Shown: positions 39,784 to 49,906 of the stretch, piece by piece
Layout: every line of letters begins with the position of its first letter
How positions within the stretch are numbered: position 1 is the first letter of the stretch
Assembly: GCF_000511355.1 (NCBI RefSeq)
Contig: NC_023135.1
Coordinates: 1,514,371 to 1,578,370, forward strand
Direction: 5' to 3'
DNA: 64,000 bases
DNA from: Leisingera methylohalidivorans DSM 14336
Lineage (GTDB): Bacteria; Pseudomonadota; Alphaproteobacteria; Rhodobacterales; Rhodobacteraceae
Notes under the pieces: generated by a model
Seen by the model: only the letters and a program-made list of their open reading frames with translations
Told to the model about the DNA's origin: nothing
Databases searched by the model: none
Program-made: the position numbers and the translations under genes

Positions 39784-40298
39784 CATTGAAAAACAATCAA
39801 TAAATTCAAATTTACTCACGGTGCGGGCAGGCTGAAATCCTGCTACTGCTACGAAACTGCTTCGCGCGTAACTTGCCGTGTAGCAGTCCGCGTAGCAGTG
39901 GGCGTGGAATCGTAGCGGCCAGTTTCCGCCTGCCACCGTACGGCGACGATCAAAGGAGCCTCATTCGGTGACCCGTTTTGAGTCATTTTATTGACAAATT
40001 GGTACGCACCTGCTGCTGTTGGTTTCAGATCGAAATTGAAACTCATCCTAAAATGGCAGGCGACGGCGAGTACCGCTACAGGCGGGAAACGGTCTGCACT
40101 CCCCTCAGGCCATTTGTGCAACAAAGCCCCTGGTTCCTGGTCGATAAGAACACTTTGGGATTTACCTCGGGACTCTGGCTCCCGAAGCTTCCGTTTTGTT
40201 CGCGATTTTTCCCAGTTTGCTTCTTGATTAAATGCCGGACTTTGCGCCGATTTTCAGCGCAGGGTATTGAAAGGACAAGGAAATATTTCTTGAGAATT
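39784..40298. other. Gap between two tRNA genes with short repeats and a doubtful small ORF
   Basis: 515 bases. At about 39840-39905 the motif GTAGCAGT recurs (as GTAGCAGTCC and GTAGCAGTGG, and reverse CTACTGCTAC). A leftward ORF of 45-65 codons ends at 39849 (MTQNGSPNEAPLIVAVRWQA...), its repetitive Thr/Arg end encoded by these repeats; no ribosome site is convincing. No integrase or att repeat was found. Confidence 0.35.
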
Positions 40299-40372
40299 TG
40301 GAGCGGGTAGCGGGAATCGAACCCGCGCGTTCAGCTTGGGAAGCTGACAGGCTACCATTACATCATACCCGC
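40299..40372 (-). tRNA. tRNA-Gly (anticodon CCC)
   Basis: Acceptor GCGGGTA (leftward, from 40372) pairs with TACCCGC, followed by T discriminator and encoded CCA (40299-40301). Anticodon stem TCAGC / GCTGA with loop TTCCCAA gives CCC. T arm CGCGGGTTCGATTCCCGCT is standard. Confidence 0.95.
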
Positions 40373-40444
40373 CTGTGCGATGCAGGAGTATGCTGCAGCG
40401 CCAATGAGGTCAAGAGGCGCTGCAGCGTATTTTATGCGGATATG

Positions 40445-42493
40445 TCAGCCGCGGCGGCGGCGGCGGCGGCCTCCGCCAGCGCCTTCTCCATCACCGCCTC
40501 CGGTGTTGAAGTTCACCTGCGGCAGGGTCACCACGGTGCCCAGGATCGGGAACGGTTCGGCCGAATTCGGAATGGCCGACGCGTTCACAAAATGCTCCTG
40601 GAAGCGAGGCTCCACGGCGGTTTCGATTTTCTCGATTTTGCGGACGGTTTCCTCGATCTCGCCGCGCGCTTCGGTGTTCAAGAGCGCAATGCGGGCACCG
40701 GTGCCGGCGGCGTTGCCGGCAGATGTGACCTTGTCCAACACACAGTCGGGGATCATGCCCAGAACCATCGCGTGTTTGGCCGAGATATGCGCACCAAAGG
40801 CACCGGCCAGAACCACCCGGTCCACAGTTTCGACGCCGAACTTGTCCATCAGCAGACGCGCGCCGGAGTAAAGCGCGGCCTTGGCCATCTGGATGGCCCG
40901 GATGTCCGGGTTGGTGACGGTGATGGTCGGGCCGCCATCGGCGGAGCCGTCCCACAGCATATAGGCATTGGTGCGGCCATCCTGGATGCAGCGTGCGGAG
41001 CCGGTCTGCTCCGCTGAACCGATCAGGCCGGAGGCATCCAGAACACCGGCAAGACGCATCTCGGCAATCGCTTCGATAATGCCGGAACCGCAGATTCCCG
41101 AGATGCCGGTGGTGGCGATGGCCTCGGCAAAGCCGTCCTCGTCCGACCAGACATCCGAACCGATCACCCGGAACCGCGGTTCCTTGGTTTCGGGGTTGAT
41201 CTCGACACGCTCAATGGCGCCAGGGGCTGCGCGCTGGCCGCTTGAAATCTGCGCGCCCTCAAAGGCCGGGCCGGTTGGGGAGGAACAGGCCAGCACCTTT
41301 TCCTTGTTGCCGAGCAGGATTTCCGCATTGGTGCCGACGTCAACAACCAGCACCAGATCTTCGGATTTGTCAGGCGCCTCGGACAGGGCGACCGCAGCAG
41401 CATCGGCACCGACGTGTCCGGCGATGCAAGGCAACAGATAGACGCGGGCAGCCGGGTGGATGTTCAGCTCCAGTTCCGCCGCGCGCAAGGCAAGCGCGTT
41501 GGAGGTTGCCAGCGCAAAAGGCGCCTGGCCCAGCTCGAACGGATCGATGCCAAGGAACAGGTGGTGCATCACAGGGTTGCAAACAAAGACCGCATCCACG
41601 ATCAGTGTCTTGTCGATTTCAGCCTCAGTCGCGATCTGGGTGAACAGGGCGTTCATGCCTTCGCGCACGGCGCGGGTCATTTCCTGATCGCCGCCCTTGT
41701 TCATCATCGAATAAGAGACCCGGCTCATCAGGTCTTCGCCAAAGCGGATTTGCGGGTTCATAATGCCCGAGGAGGCGACCACCTCTCCGGTCTTCAGGTC
41801 GCACAGATGCGCGGCGATGGTGGTGGAACCGAGGTCGACCGCCAGGCCATAAACAGTGCCTTCGTAGAACCCGGGCCAGATATGCATGATTTTGGGCGGG
41901 TGGCTTTCGTCACCCAGATGCACGGCCACGGTGACCTTCCAACCGCCTCTGCGCAGGGCAGGCTGCAGCGTATGCAGGATATGCAGATCTGTCTTGACGC
42001 CCTTGAGGTCCCATTGGGCATCCAGCGCCTCGATCAGCCGTTCCATGTCGCCCGTGGGCTTGTGCATGTCGGGCTCTTCCACCTCGACATAGAACAGGCG
42101 GGTGGAGGGATTCATGGTAATGTCGCGCGCCTCGGCGCGCTTGCGCACCACCTGTCGGTGGACCTGGCTTTCCGGCGGTACGTCGATGACGATGTCGCCC
42201 TGCACGGTGGCTTGGCAGCCCAGACGGCGGCCGTCGATCAGGCCGCGCTTGTCCTTGTAACGCTGTTCGACCTTGTTCCATTCACTGAGCGCGCCTTCCT
42301 CGGCGGTCACCCCGTGCTTGGAAAACTCGCCATAGGAGGGGGTGATCTGGCATTTCGAGCAGATCCCGCGGCCGCCGCAGACCGAGTCGAGGTCGACCCC
42401 AAGCTGCCGGGCGGCCGTGAGGATCGGCGTGCCCGCGGGGAAACGCCCGCGCTTGCCGGATGGGGTAAACACAACGAGGGGTTCGTCAGTCAT
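40445..42493 (-). CDS. RamA-like corrinoid protein reductive activator (2Fe-2S + DUF4445)
   Basis: A 682-residue ASKHA-fold activator. An N-terminal ferredoxin-like domain has cysteines C39, C45, C48 and C93 (VCGGRGICSKCQ and RRLGCQAT) for a [2Fe-2S] cluster. The rest is the DUF4445 ATPase-like fold: GLAVDLGSTTIAAHLCDL, LVVDVGTNAEILLG and VVLAGAFGAHIS. Members reduce inactive Co(II) corrinoid methyltransferase partners with ATP. Start at 42493 is conserved; an ATG at 42598 in frame adds an unrelated lead. The C-terminus ends in an Arg run (GGGRRRRRRG) unusual for the family. No corrinoid protein or methyltransferase gene is nearby. Confidence 0.85.
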   Translation of the reverse strand: MTDEPLVVFTPSGKRGRFPAGTPILTAARQLGVDLDSVCGGRGICSKCQITPSYGEFSKHGVTAEEGALSEWNKVEQRYKDKRGLIDGRRLGCQATVQGDIVIDVPPESQVHRQVVRKRAEARDITMNPSTRLFYVEVEEPDMHKPTGDMERLIEALDAQWDLKGVKTDLHILHTLQPALRRGGWKVTVAVHLGDESHPPKIMHIWPGFYEGTVYGLAVDLGSTTIAAHLCDLKTGEVVASSGIMNPQIRFGEDLMSRVSYSMMNKGGDQEMTRAVREGMNALFTQIATEAEIDKTLIVDAVFVCNPVMHHLFLGIDPFELGQAPFALATSNALALRAAELELNIHPAARVYLLPCIAGHVGADAAAVALSEAPDKSEDLVLVVDVGTNAEILLGNKEKVLACSSPTGPAFEGAQISSGQRAAPGAIERVEINPETKEPRFRVIGSDVWSDEDGFAEAIATTGISGICGSGIIEAIAEMRLAGVLDASGLIGSAEQTGSARCIQDGRTNAYMLWDGSADGGPTITVTNPDIRAIQMAKAALYSGARLLMDKFGVETVDRVVLAGAFGAHISAKHAMVLGMIPDCVLDKVTSAGNAAGTGARIALLNTEARGEIEETVRKIEKIETAVEPRFQEHFVNASAIPNSAEPFPILGTVVTLPQVNFNTGGGDGEGAGGGRRRRRRG

Positions 42494-42639
42494 GCCTGTA
42501 GCCTTCTCATTCCGCAATTTAGGCGGAGCATATGGGCTTTTGCGGCAGACGAAAGGCAAGGGGCGGCATTTTCCCGTCTGCTGGCGCCATTTTCTCATAT
42601 TTGATGACTTTGGGATGCGTTTTTAGGGTGGGCCGGCTG

Positions 42640-43824
42640 TCAGGGAACGGCATGGGCCTCAACCTCTTTCAGCCACGCCAGAATCTCTGCCCGGTCCGCA
42701 TCCAGCTTCGGTGCCGGGGCGCGGGTTTCCGGGTCCGCCAGACCGCTCATTTTTATGGGATTGCCAGCTGACAATTTTGCGGATTTGCCGTTTTCACCCA
42801 GAACCTCGACAACCATATTACGGGCCAGGATCTGCGGATCCTTCATTACCTGATCCACGGTCTGGATCGGCCCTGTCGGAATGCCCGCCTCGGTCAGAAC
42901 TCCGATCCAGTGGTTTTTGCTGTTCCCCAAGGTTATCGCTTCGATCAAGCGTTTCAGTAGGCGTGCATTTTCGCACCGGGCCGGATTGGTGGCAAAACGC
43001 GGGTCTGCGGCAAGCGGCAAGTCCAGCGCGGCGCAGAGCCGGGCAAACAGTGCGTTATTGCCAGCCGCAATCACAAACAACCCGTCCGCTGCGTGAAAGG
43101 TTTCAAACGGGGTGATCGACGGATGCCGGGCGCCCGAGGGCTGGGGGGCTTTGCCTGTCACCGATGTGATTGCGATGGCGTGTTCCAGCAGCGCCAGCTG
43201 GCTGTCCAGCATGGCGACATCGATAAATCGGCCCTCGCCGGATTTTTCTACGTCCAGAAGGGCTGCCAGGACGCCGTGCCCCAGGAACATCCCGGCAACG
43301 ATATCGCCGATCGAGGCACCGACGCGCACGGGGTCGCGGTCTTTTTCACCGGTGATCGACATCACCCCGCCGCGGGCTTGGACCACCATGTCATAGGCCG
43401 GTTTCTGGGCATCGGGGCCGGAGTGGCCAAAGCCCGATACAGCGCCATAGATCAGCCGCGGGAATCTGGCATGCAGATCTTCCCAGCCATAGCCCAGCCT
43501 CTGCATTACCCCGGGACGGTAGTTTTCCAGCAGCACGTCGGCCTGCGCCAGCAGCCTCTCAAAAACCGCCCGATCGTCCGGTGCCTTCAGATCCAGTGCG
43601 ATGCTTTCCTTGCCGTGGTTAATCGTGGCAAAATAGGCGCTTTCGCCGTCCTTGAACGGCGGGAAATTCCGGGTGTCGTCGCCTGTTCCGGGGCGTTCGA
43701 CCTTGATGATCCTGGCGCCAAGATCCGACAGGATCATCGAACAGTAAGGACCAGCCAGAACATGGGTGAGGTCCAGAACAGTGATGTTTTCCAATGGGGC
43801 GGGCATGGCAATATCCTGCATCAT
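42640..43824 (-). CDS. CaiB/BaiF family CoA-transferase
   Basis: A 394-residue family III CoA-transferase. Diagnostic stretches: LDLTHVLAGPYCSMILSDLGA, EVERPGTGDDTR-like KVERPGTGDDTRNF, ENYRPGVMQRLGYGWEDL, and MSITGEKDRDPVRVG. The catalytic Asp is expected in the PAYDMVVQARGGVM region. Start at 43824 (an in-frame ATG at 43806 is also possible). Substrates in this family range from carnitine to formyl-CoA and cannot be named here. Confidence 0.85.
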   Translation of the reverse strand: MMQDIAMPAPLENITVLDLTHVLAGPYCSMILSDLGARIIKVERPGTGDDTRNFPPFKDGESAYFATINHGKESIALDLKAPDDRAVFERLLAQADVLLENYRPGVMQRLGYGWEDLHARFPRLIYGAVSGFGHSGPDAQKPAYDMVVQARGGVMSITGEKDRDPVRVGASIGDIVAGMFLGHGVLAALLDVEKSGEGRFIDVAMLDSQLALLEHAIAITSVTGKAPQPSGARHPSITPFETFHAADGLFVIAAGNNALFARLCAALDLPLAADPRFATNPARCENARLLKRLIEAITLGNSKNHWIGVLTEAGIPTGPIQTVDQVMKDPQILARNMVVEVLGENGKSAKLSAGNPIKMSGLADPETRAPAPKLDADRAEILAWLKEVEAHAVP

Positions 43825-43988
43825 TTCTGCAGCTTTCCTGATAGCTGTGGCGACGTCCTGCGCCTTGATCCAGATCAGCCGCCTGCCAAAGATTTGCTGC
43901 GGTGCAGGAATTCTTGCTTCGCGGCCTTTCCACCCGCAAGGTTCTGTGCCATAGGGTCACCGCCAAACGGGGTTATGCATGAGGATGA

Positions 43989-45440
<1,452 letters not shown>

Positions 45441-45475
45441 GCGATGATGGCCGCGTGCAATCAAAGGGCAGGGGC

Positions 45476-46651
45476 ATGACCCCCGCCGCCCGCCTGCAGG
45501 CGGCCGTCGAGGTTCTAGACCAGATTCTGGAGGGCGAGCCTGCGGAGAAGGCTTTGACGTCCTGGGGCCGCCGAAGCCGGTTTGCCGGCTCGAAAGACCG
45601 GGCCGCGGTGCGTGATCATGTATTTTCTGCCCTGCGTTGCCAGCGGTCGCACGCAGCCCTTGGCGGCGCGCGCAGCGGACGGGGGCTGGTTCTGGGCGCG
45701 CTGCGGGAAGCAGGGCAGGACCCGGATGACGTCTTTAGCGGACAGGGATACGGGCCTGCACCTTTGACAGAAGCGGAATGTCAGCTGCCTTCTCCGCCCG
45801 CAGGGGCGGAGGCATTGGATATTCCTGATTGGCTGTGGCCTGAGTTCAGCAGCAGTCTTGGGGATCAGGCCGAAGCCGCAGCCCTTGCCCTGCGCGGCCG
45901 AGCGCCAGTGCATCTGAGGGTGAACATTGCCCGCGGGACACTTGCGCAGGCGCAAACGGCGCTTGCCGCTGAAGGCATCGCCACCCGGCCGCACCCGGCC
46001 GCTGCCACGGCGCTGGAAGTGACCGAAGGTGCCCGTAAGCTGCGCAATACGAAAGTTTATCAGGACGGTCTTGTTGAGTTGCAGGATGCAGCGAGCCAGG
46101 CTGTAACCGCGCTTTTGCCGTTGCAAAACGGAATGAAGGTGCTGGATTACTGCGCTGGCGGCGGCGGCAAGGCATTGGCCATGGCAGCGCAGGCGAAACT
46201 CCGGCTGTTTGTCCATGATGCCGACCCCAGGCGCATGAAAGACCTTCCCGAGCGCGCGGCCCGGGCGGGTGTGCAGGTGCAGCAACTGCTGACTGCGGAC
46301 CTTGACCGCAGCGGGCCGTTTGACCTGGTGCTGTGCGATGCACCCTGCTCCGGGTCCGGATCCTGGCGGCGGGCACCCGAAGGCAAATGGCGGCTGACAC
46401 CTGAAAATCTGCAGTCTCTGCACCAAGTCCAAGCAGATATCTTGCGTAAAGCGGGAAGCCTGACGGCGCCTGGCGGAACTTTGGCCTATGCCACCTGCTC
46501 AATGCTGAACAGCGAGAACACAGAGCAGGTTCAAAAGTTTCTGCAAGAGAACAGGGGCTGGTCTCTGGCGGCGCAGCAAAGCTGGCAGGTGCAGAACGGC
46601 ACCGATGGTTTCTTTGTTGCCGTGTTGACGCGCGCTAAGGGTGGTTGCTAG
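45476..46651 (+). CDS. RsmB/NOP-type RNA cytosine-C5 methyltransferase
   Basis: A 391-residue SAM-dependent rRNA methyltransferase of the RsmB/Nol1/Nop2 family. The N-terminal half holds a NusB-like helical domain; the C-terminal half has SAM motif LDYCAGGGGKALAMAA, catalytic DAPCSGSGSWRR and the second Cys in GGTLAYATCSMLNSEN. Start at 45476 after GGGCAGGGGC; an ATG at 45455 adds seven residues. Probably co-transcribed with guaB. Confidence 0.88.
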   Translation: MTPAARLQAAVEVLDQILEGEPAEKALTSWGRRSRFAGSKDRAAVRDHVFSALRCQRSHAALGGARSGRGLVLGALREAGQDPDDVFSGQGYGPAPLTEAECQLPSPPAGAEALDIPDWLWPEFSSSLGDQAEAAALALRGRAPVHLRVNIARGTLAQAQTALAAEGIATRPHPAAATALEVTEGARKLRNTKVYQDGLVELQDAASQAVTALLPLQNGMKVLDYCAGGGGKALAMAAQAKLRLFVHDADPRRMKDLPERAARAGVQVQQLLTADLDRSGPFDLVLCDAPCSGSGSWRRAPEGKWRLTPENLQSLHQVQADILRKAGSLTAPGGTLAYATCSMLNSENTEQVQKFLQENRGWSLAAQQSWQVQNGTDGFFVAVLTRAKGGC

Positions 46652-46679
46652 GGTCTCCGCCGGGAAACATTTGTGTTTC

Positions 46680-46695
46680 TTAACGTGGTCTTAAC
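46680..46695. promoter_or_regulatory. CtrA-type binding site upstream of cckA
   Basis: TTAA (46680-46683), seven bases, TTAAC (46691-46695), matching the full CtrA consensus TTAA-N7-TTAAC known in alphaproteobacteria, 49 bases before the cckA start. Confidence 0.65.
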
Positions 46696-46743
46696 CAAAA
46701 CCGCCGCGTTATGGCGTCACTTTGCACTTTCCATGGAGCCGCA

Positions 46744-49059
46744 ATGCCCGGTCGCCAAGAAACTTCCATTCCGGAACTGCGGGTTTACGCGCCCGAGCAC
46801 GCCCGGTTAGCAGCGACGCTGCTGCTGGCGCTGATGCTGATGTTCAGCCCCTGGCTGGTGCCGCTGCCCGATTGGATGGGCCGCGGCTTTGTCATGGTAG
46901 GGCTGACACTGACGGCTGTGGCGGCGCTGATGGTCATCCAAACCCGGATGCGGCTGAATGCGCGGGCGATGGCGGCCGACCTGCTGACCGGTTTTATCGA
47001 AAAAGATGCGACACCCAGCTTTGTCACCGACGATGACGGGGTGATCCATGCCTGCAACGGGGCGGCAGTGAAACGGTTCCAGGACGGCAGCCGCGACACA
47101 TTGGCTGGAACCTTGCGGTCGATTCTGGCCAACCCGTCGGCGGTCTTGTACCGGCTGCAAAGCCGGGCCCGCGTCGATGGCGCCGCGCGCGAGGATATTG
47201 TGACCCGCCGCGGCCAGGTGCGGCTGGCGGTTCACCAGATGAATGGCGGCAGCTTTTTATGGCGGGTTGAGGATATTCTGGACCGCGGCGGCAATGGGCG
47301 CGGTGCCGAAACGATGCCGGTTCCGATGATCACGGTTGGCCGGACCGGTGCTGTTTTGTTCATGAACGAGGCGGCCCGCAGCCTGATTGGTGAACGGGTG
47401 AAGTCCACCGACCGTTTGTTTCCTGCACTGCCGGTCATGCCCGGTCAGATCAACACGCTCAGCACCAAATCGGGCCCGGTCCAAGTTCTGGTCAGCGAGA
47501 AAAACCAGACTCAGGGCCGCAGCGAGCTGTTTCTGATGGAAGTGGATGAATGCAATTTCGACTCCGCCCAAGCCGGGCTGGAGGCGCTGCCGGTGCCGTT
47601 CCTCAAGGTTGCTCCTACAGGTGAAATTCTGACCAGCAACCGCATGGCCCTGCGCCTGTTGGGGGTTGAAAGCTGCGCAAATCTTAAACTTGGCCAGCTG
47701 ATGGAGGGTCTCGGCCGCCCGATGTCTGACTGGCTGCGCGATACAGCCGATGGGCTGGCGCCGAACAAGTCTGAATTCCTGCGCCTGTCACGATCTGACA
47801 AGGAAGTTTTTGTCCAGGTTACGCTAACCCGGGTGGTGGAAGAGGGCACCCCGTTGCTGATCGCAGTTCTGAATGACGCGACCGAGCTGAAAACGCTGGA
47901 AGCGCAATTTGTGCAAAGCCAGAAGATGCAGGCAATCGGGCAGCTTGCCGGCGGCGTTGCGCATGACTTCAACAATTTGCTCACCGCGATTTCCGGCCAT
48001 TGCGACCTTTTGCTGCTGCGGCATGACCAGGGTGATCAGGACTATGGAGACCTGATCCAGATCCATGAAAACGCCAACCGGGCGGCCTCGCTTGTCAGCC
48101 AGTTGCTGGCATTTTCTCGCAAGCAGACCCTGCAGCCTGAAACCCTGGATGTGAGGGAAACGCTGTCGGACCTCACGCATCTGCTGAACCGGCTGGTCGG
48201 CGAGAAGGTTACTCTGACCCTTAGCCATGATCCGGTGATGAAGTCGATCCGCGCCGATAAACGGCAGCTGGAACAGGTGCTGATGAACCTCGTGGTAAAC
48301 GCGCGCGATGCGATGCCGCAGGGCGGCGAAATCCGGGTTGAGACGGAAGTTATCGCGCTCGACAAGCCGCTGGAGCGGAACCGCGCCACGGTTCCAGCCG
48401 GCGATTGGGTCACCGTGAAAGTGTCCGACGAAGGCGTTGGAATTGCTCCGGATAAGCTTCAAAAAGTTTTTGAGCCCTTTTACACCACCAAACGCACGGG
48501 CGAGGGAACCGGCCTGGGCCTGTCCACTGCCTATGGCATCATCAAGCAGACAGGCGGCTACATCTTTGTTGACTCGGTGAAGGGCCACGGCACCCAGTTC
48601 ACTCTGTTCTTCCCGGTGTACAAACAGCAAGCCGATCAGACGACTGCTGAAAAGCCGGCTGAGTCCTCGGAGAAAGCTGCCGCCGCCCAGCATGGCGAGG
48701 GCGTGGTGCTGCTGGTTGAGGATGAGGCACCTGTGCGGGCCTTTGCGTCGCGGGCTCTCAGGATGCGGGGCTATACGGTTCTGGAAGCCGAATCTGCCGA
48801 GGACGCCCTGCGCACGCTGGAAGATCCCGGCCTGACGGTGGATGTCTTCGTCACCGATGTGGTGATGCCTGGTATGGATGGTCCCAGCTGGGTGCGACAG
48901 GCGCTGAAAGAGCGTCCTGACACCCGGGTGGTGTTCGTCTCCGGCTATGCCGAAGGGGCCTTTGGCGAGGCCGATCCGGATGTACCGAATTCGGTTTTCC
49001 TGCCCAAGCCGTTTTCGCTCAACCAGTTGACCGAAACGGTTCACGAACAACTTCATTGA
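46744..49059 (+). CDS. cckA: Hybrid histidine kinase CckA
   Basis: Top kinase/phosphatase of the CckA-ChpT-CtrA relay that controls cell cycle, motility and gene transfer agents in Rhodobacteraceae. The 771-residue protein has two N-terminal transmembrane helices (about 22-60), PAS-like sensory region (to ~385), HisKA with H407 in GGVAHDFNNLLTAISGHCDLL, HATPase with NLVVNARDAMPQGG and GLGLSTAYGII, and a receiver domain with D705 in VFVTDVVMPGMDG. GGAG lies 5 bases before the ATG at 46744, preferred over an ATG at 46711 without such a site. Confidence 0.93.
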   Translation: MPGRQETSIPELRVYAPEHARLAATLLLALMLMFSPWLVPLPDWMGRGFVMVGLTLTAVAALMVIQTRMRLNARAMAADLLTGFIEKDATPSFVTDDDGVIHACNGAAVKRFQDGSRDTLAGTLRSILANPSAVLYRLQSRARVDGAAREDIVTRRGQVRLAVHQMNGGSFLWRVEDILDRGGNGRGAETMPVPMITVGRTGAVLFMNEAARSLIGERVKSTDRLFPALPVMPGQINTLSTKSGPVQVLVSEKNQTQGRSELFLMEVDECNFDSAQAGLEALPVPFLKVAPTGEILTSNRMALRLLGVESCANLKLGQLMEGLGRPMSDWLRDTADGLAPNKSEFLRLSRSDKEVFVQVTLTRVVEEGTPLLIAVLNDATELKTLEAQFVQSQKMQAIGQLAGGVAHDFNNLLTAISGHCDLLLLRHDQGDQDYGDLIQIHENANRAASLVSQLLAFSRKQTLQPETLDVRETLSDLTHLLNRLVGEKVTLTLSHDPVMKSIRADKRQLEQVLMNLVVNARDAMPQGGEIRVETEVIALDKPLERNRATVPAGDWVTVKVSDEGVGIAPDKLQKVFEPFYTTKRTGEGTGLGLSTAYGIIKQTGGYIFVDSVKGHGTQFTLFFPVYKQQADQTTAEKPAESSEKAAAAQHGEGVVLLVEDEAPVRAFASRALRMRGYTVLEAESAEDALRTLEDPGLTVDVFVTDVVMPGMDGPSWVRQALKERPDTRVVFVSGYAEGAFGEADPDVPNSVFLPKPFSLNQLTETVHEQLH

Positions 49060-49082
49060 GGCTGGAAATCACAGGCGTGGAA

Positions 49083-49106
49083 AAAGCCGCCGGTCCTGGC
49101 GGCTTT
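49083..49106. terminator. Bidirectional terminator after cckA
   Basis: AAAGCCGCC (49083-49091) and GGCGGCTTT (49098-49106), perfect 9-base stem with GGTCCT loop. Extra A residues before it provide a T-run on the opposite strand, so it can serve the leftward sulfotransferase-like gene too. Confidence 0.9.
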
Positions 49107-49114
49107 CTTCATGT

Positions 49115-49714
49115 TCAGCGCAGCGGAATAGACTCGTAAAGTTCAAATTCCGCGGCGCGTTTTCGCCGGACATGGCTCTCGGCATCCGGGCTTAACGTCA
49201 GCCTTGCCTGAGGGCTGACATTCCTGCGCTCCAGCCGGATGTCCAAGTCGAGGCGCTGCTCCAGAAATTTCCTGAGTGCATCTTGATCCTCATAGCGGAA
49301 CAGATGGCTTACCTTGCAGCCGTTAGGCTGGGCTTCCAGGAACTTCGCCTGGCTGCCGACATTGGCAAAGGCGGGCGGCTTTCCCTTGCAATAGGCGTGC
49401 AGGAATTCATCGAAACTGACATCCTTGGTCGAGTTTGCCTGGCCATCCAGCGCGGGCCGTTGCCGGTACCGGTACCAGCTGCCCAGCCAGCTGACCGGTT
49501 CCCGCATCACTGCGGCCACCTCCAGTTCCGCGCTGCAGACTTTTTCAAACATCGGCCGGATCCAGCGGTTGTAGCGGTAAAGCGGCGCATGCTTCAGCTC
49601 CGGCGGGTCGGTGATCATGAGATCCGCCTGGCTGCGCAAAGCCGCCTGAAAGGCAGTGGTGCCGGTCTTGGGAACGGATAGAAGCGCCAGCCGTTCCTTG
49701 AAAAATATCATCAT
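49115..49714 (-). CDS. Sulfotransferase-like protein
   Basis: A 199-residue protein with the PAPS-binding loop SVPKTGTTAFQAALR near residue 13 and a second conserved block EVAAVMREPVSWLGSWYRYR that matches the 3'-phosphate site, as in bacterial sulfotransferases. It would move sulfate from PAPS to an unknown acceptor, perhaps a surface sugar or lipid. Converges on cckA across the shared terminator. Confidence 0.75.
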   Translation of the reverse strand: MMIFFKERLALLSVPKTGTTAFQAALRSQADLMITDPPELKHAPLYRYNRWIRPMFEKVCSAELEVAAVMREPVSWLGSWYRYRQRPALDGQANSTKDVSFDEFLHAYCKGKPPAFANVGSQAKFLEAQPNGCKVSHLFRYEDQDALRKFLEQRLDLDIRLERRNVSPQARLTLSPDAESHVRRKRAAEFELYESIPLR

Positions 49715-49813
49715 TCAGTCAACTGCCCGGTAAAATTTCTTATTGCGGATTAACTATAAACCAATCTTTAACACCCGCGCCGTGAAGTGGGTATACCAGT
49801 TTTCTGTTGCAAT

Positions 49814-49850
49814 GTTCTCCTTTTGAACTCATAAGGAACAAGAGGTGAAC
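49814..49850. promoter_or_regulatory. LexA (SOS) operator array upstream of recA
   Basis: Four tetramers exactly 11 bases apart: GTTC (49814), GAAC (49825), GAAC (49836) and GAAC (49847). Each adjacent GAAC-N7-GAAC pair is the alphaproteobacterial LexA box (GTTC-N7-GTTC on the other strand), so there are two overlapping boxes plus one opposite half-site. It ends 56 bases before the recA start. Confidence 0.85.
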
Positions 49851-49906
49851 AAAGCAGTGATTGCCGCACGCCCCGGTGTGTGACACATAGAAAGGGACAA
49901 GGGACT

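Noticed and set aside
39784..40298. Integrated island at tRNA-Leu
   Set aside because: No integrase gene and no repeated copy of the tRNA 3' end in direct orientation.
41414..42604. Long rightward frame opposite the corrinoid activator
   Set aside because: Antisense shadow of a gene with clear domains; no ribosome site or motif.
49750..49772. Second CtrA-like site (two TTAA) upstream of recA
   Set aside because: The two TTAA are 14 bases apart, not 7.
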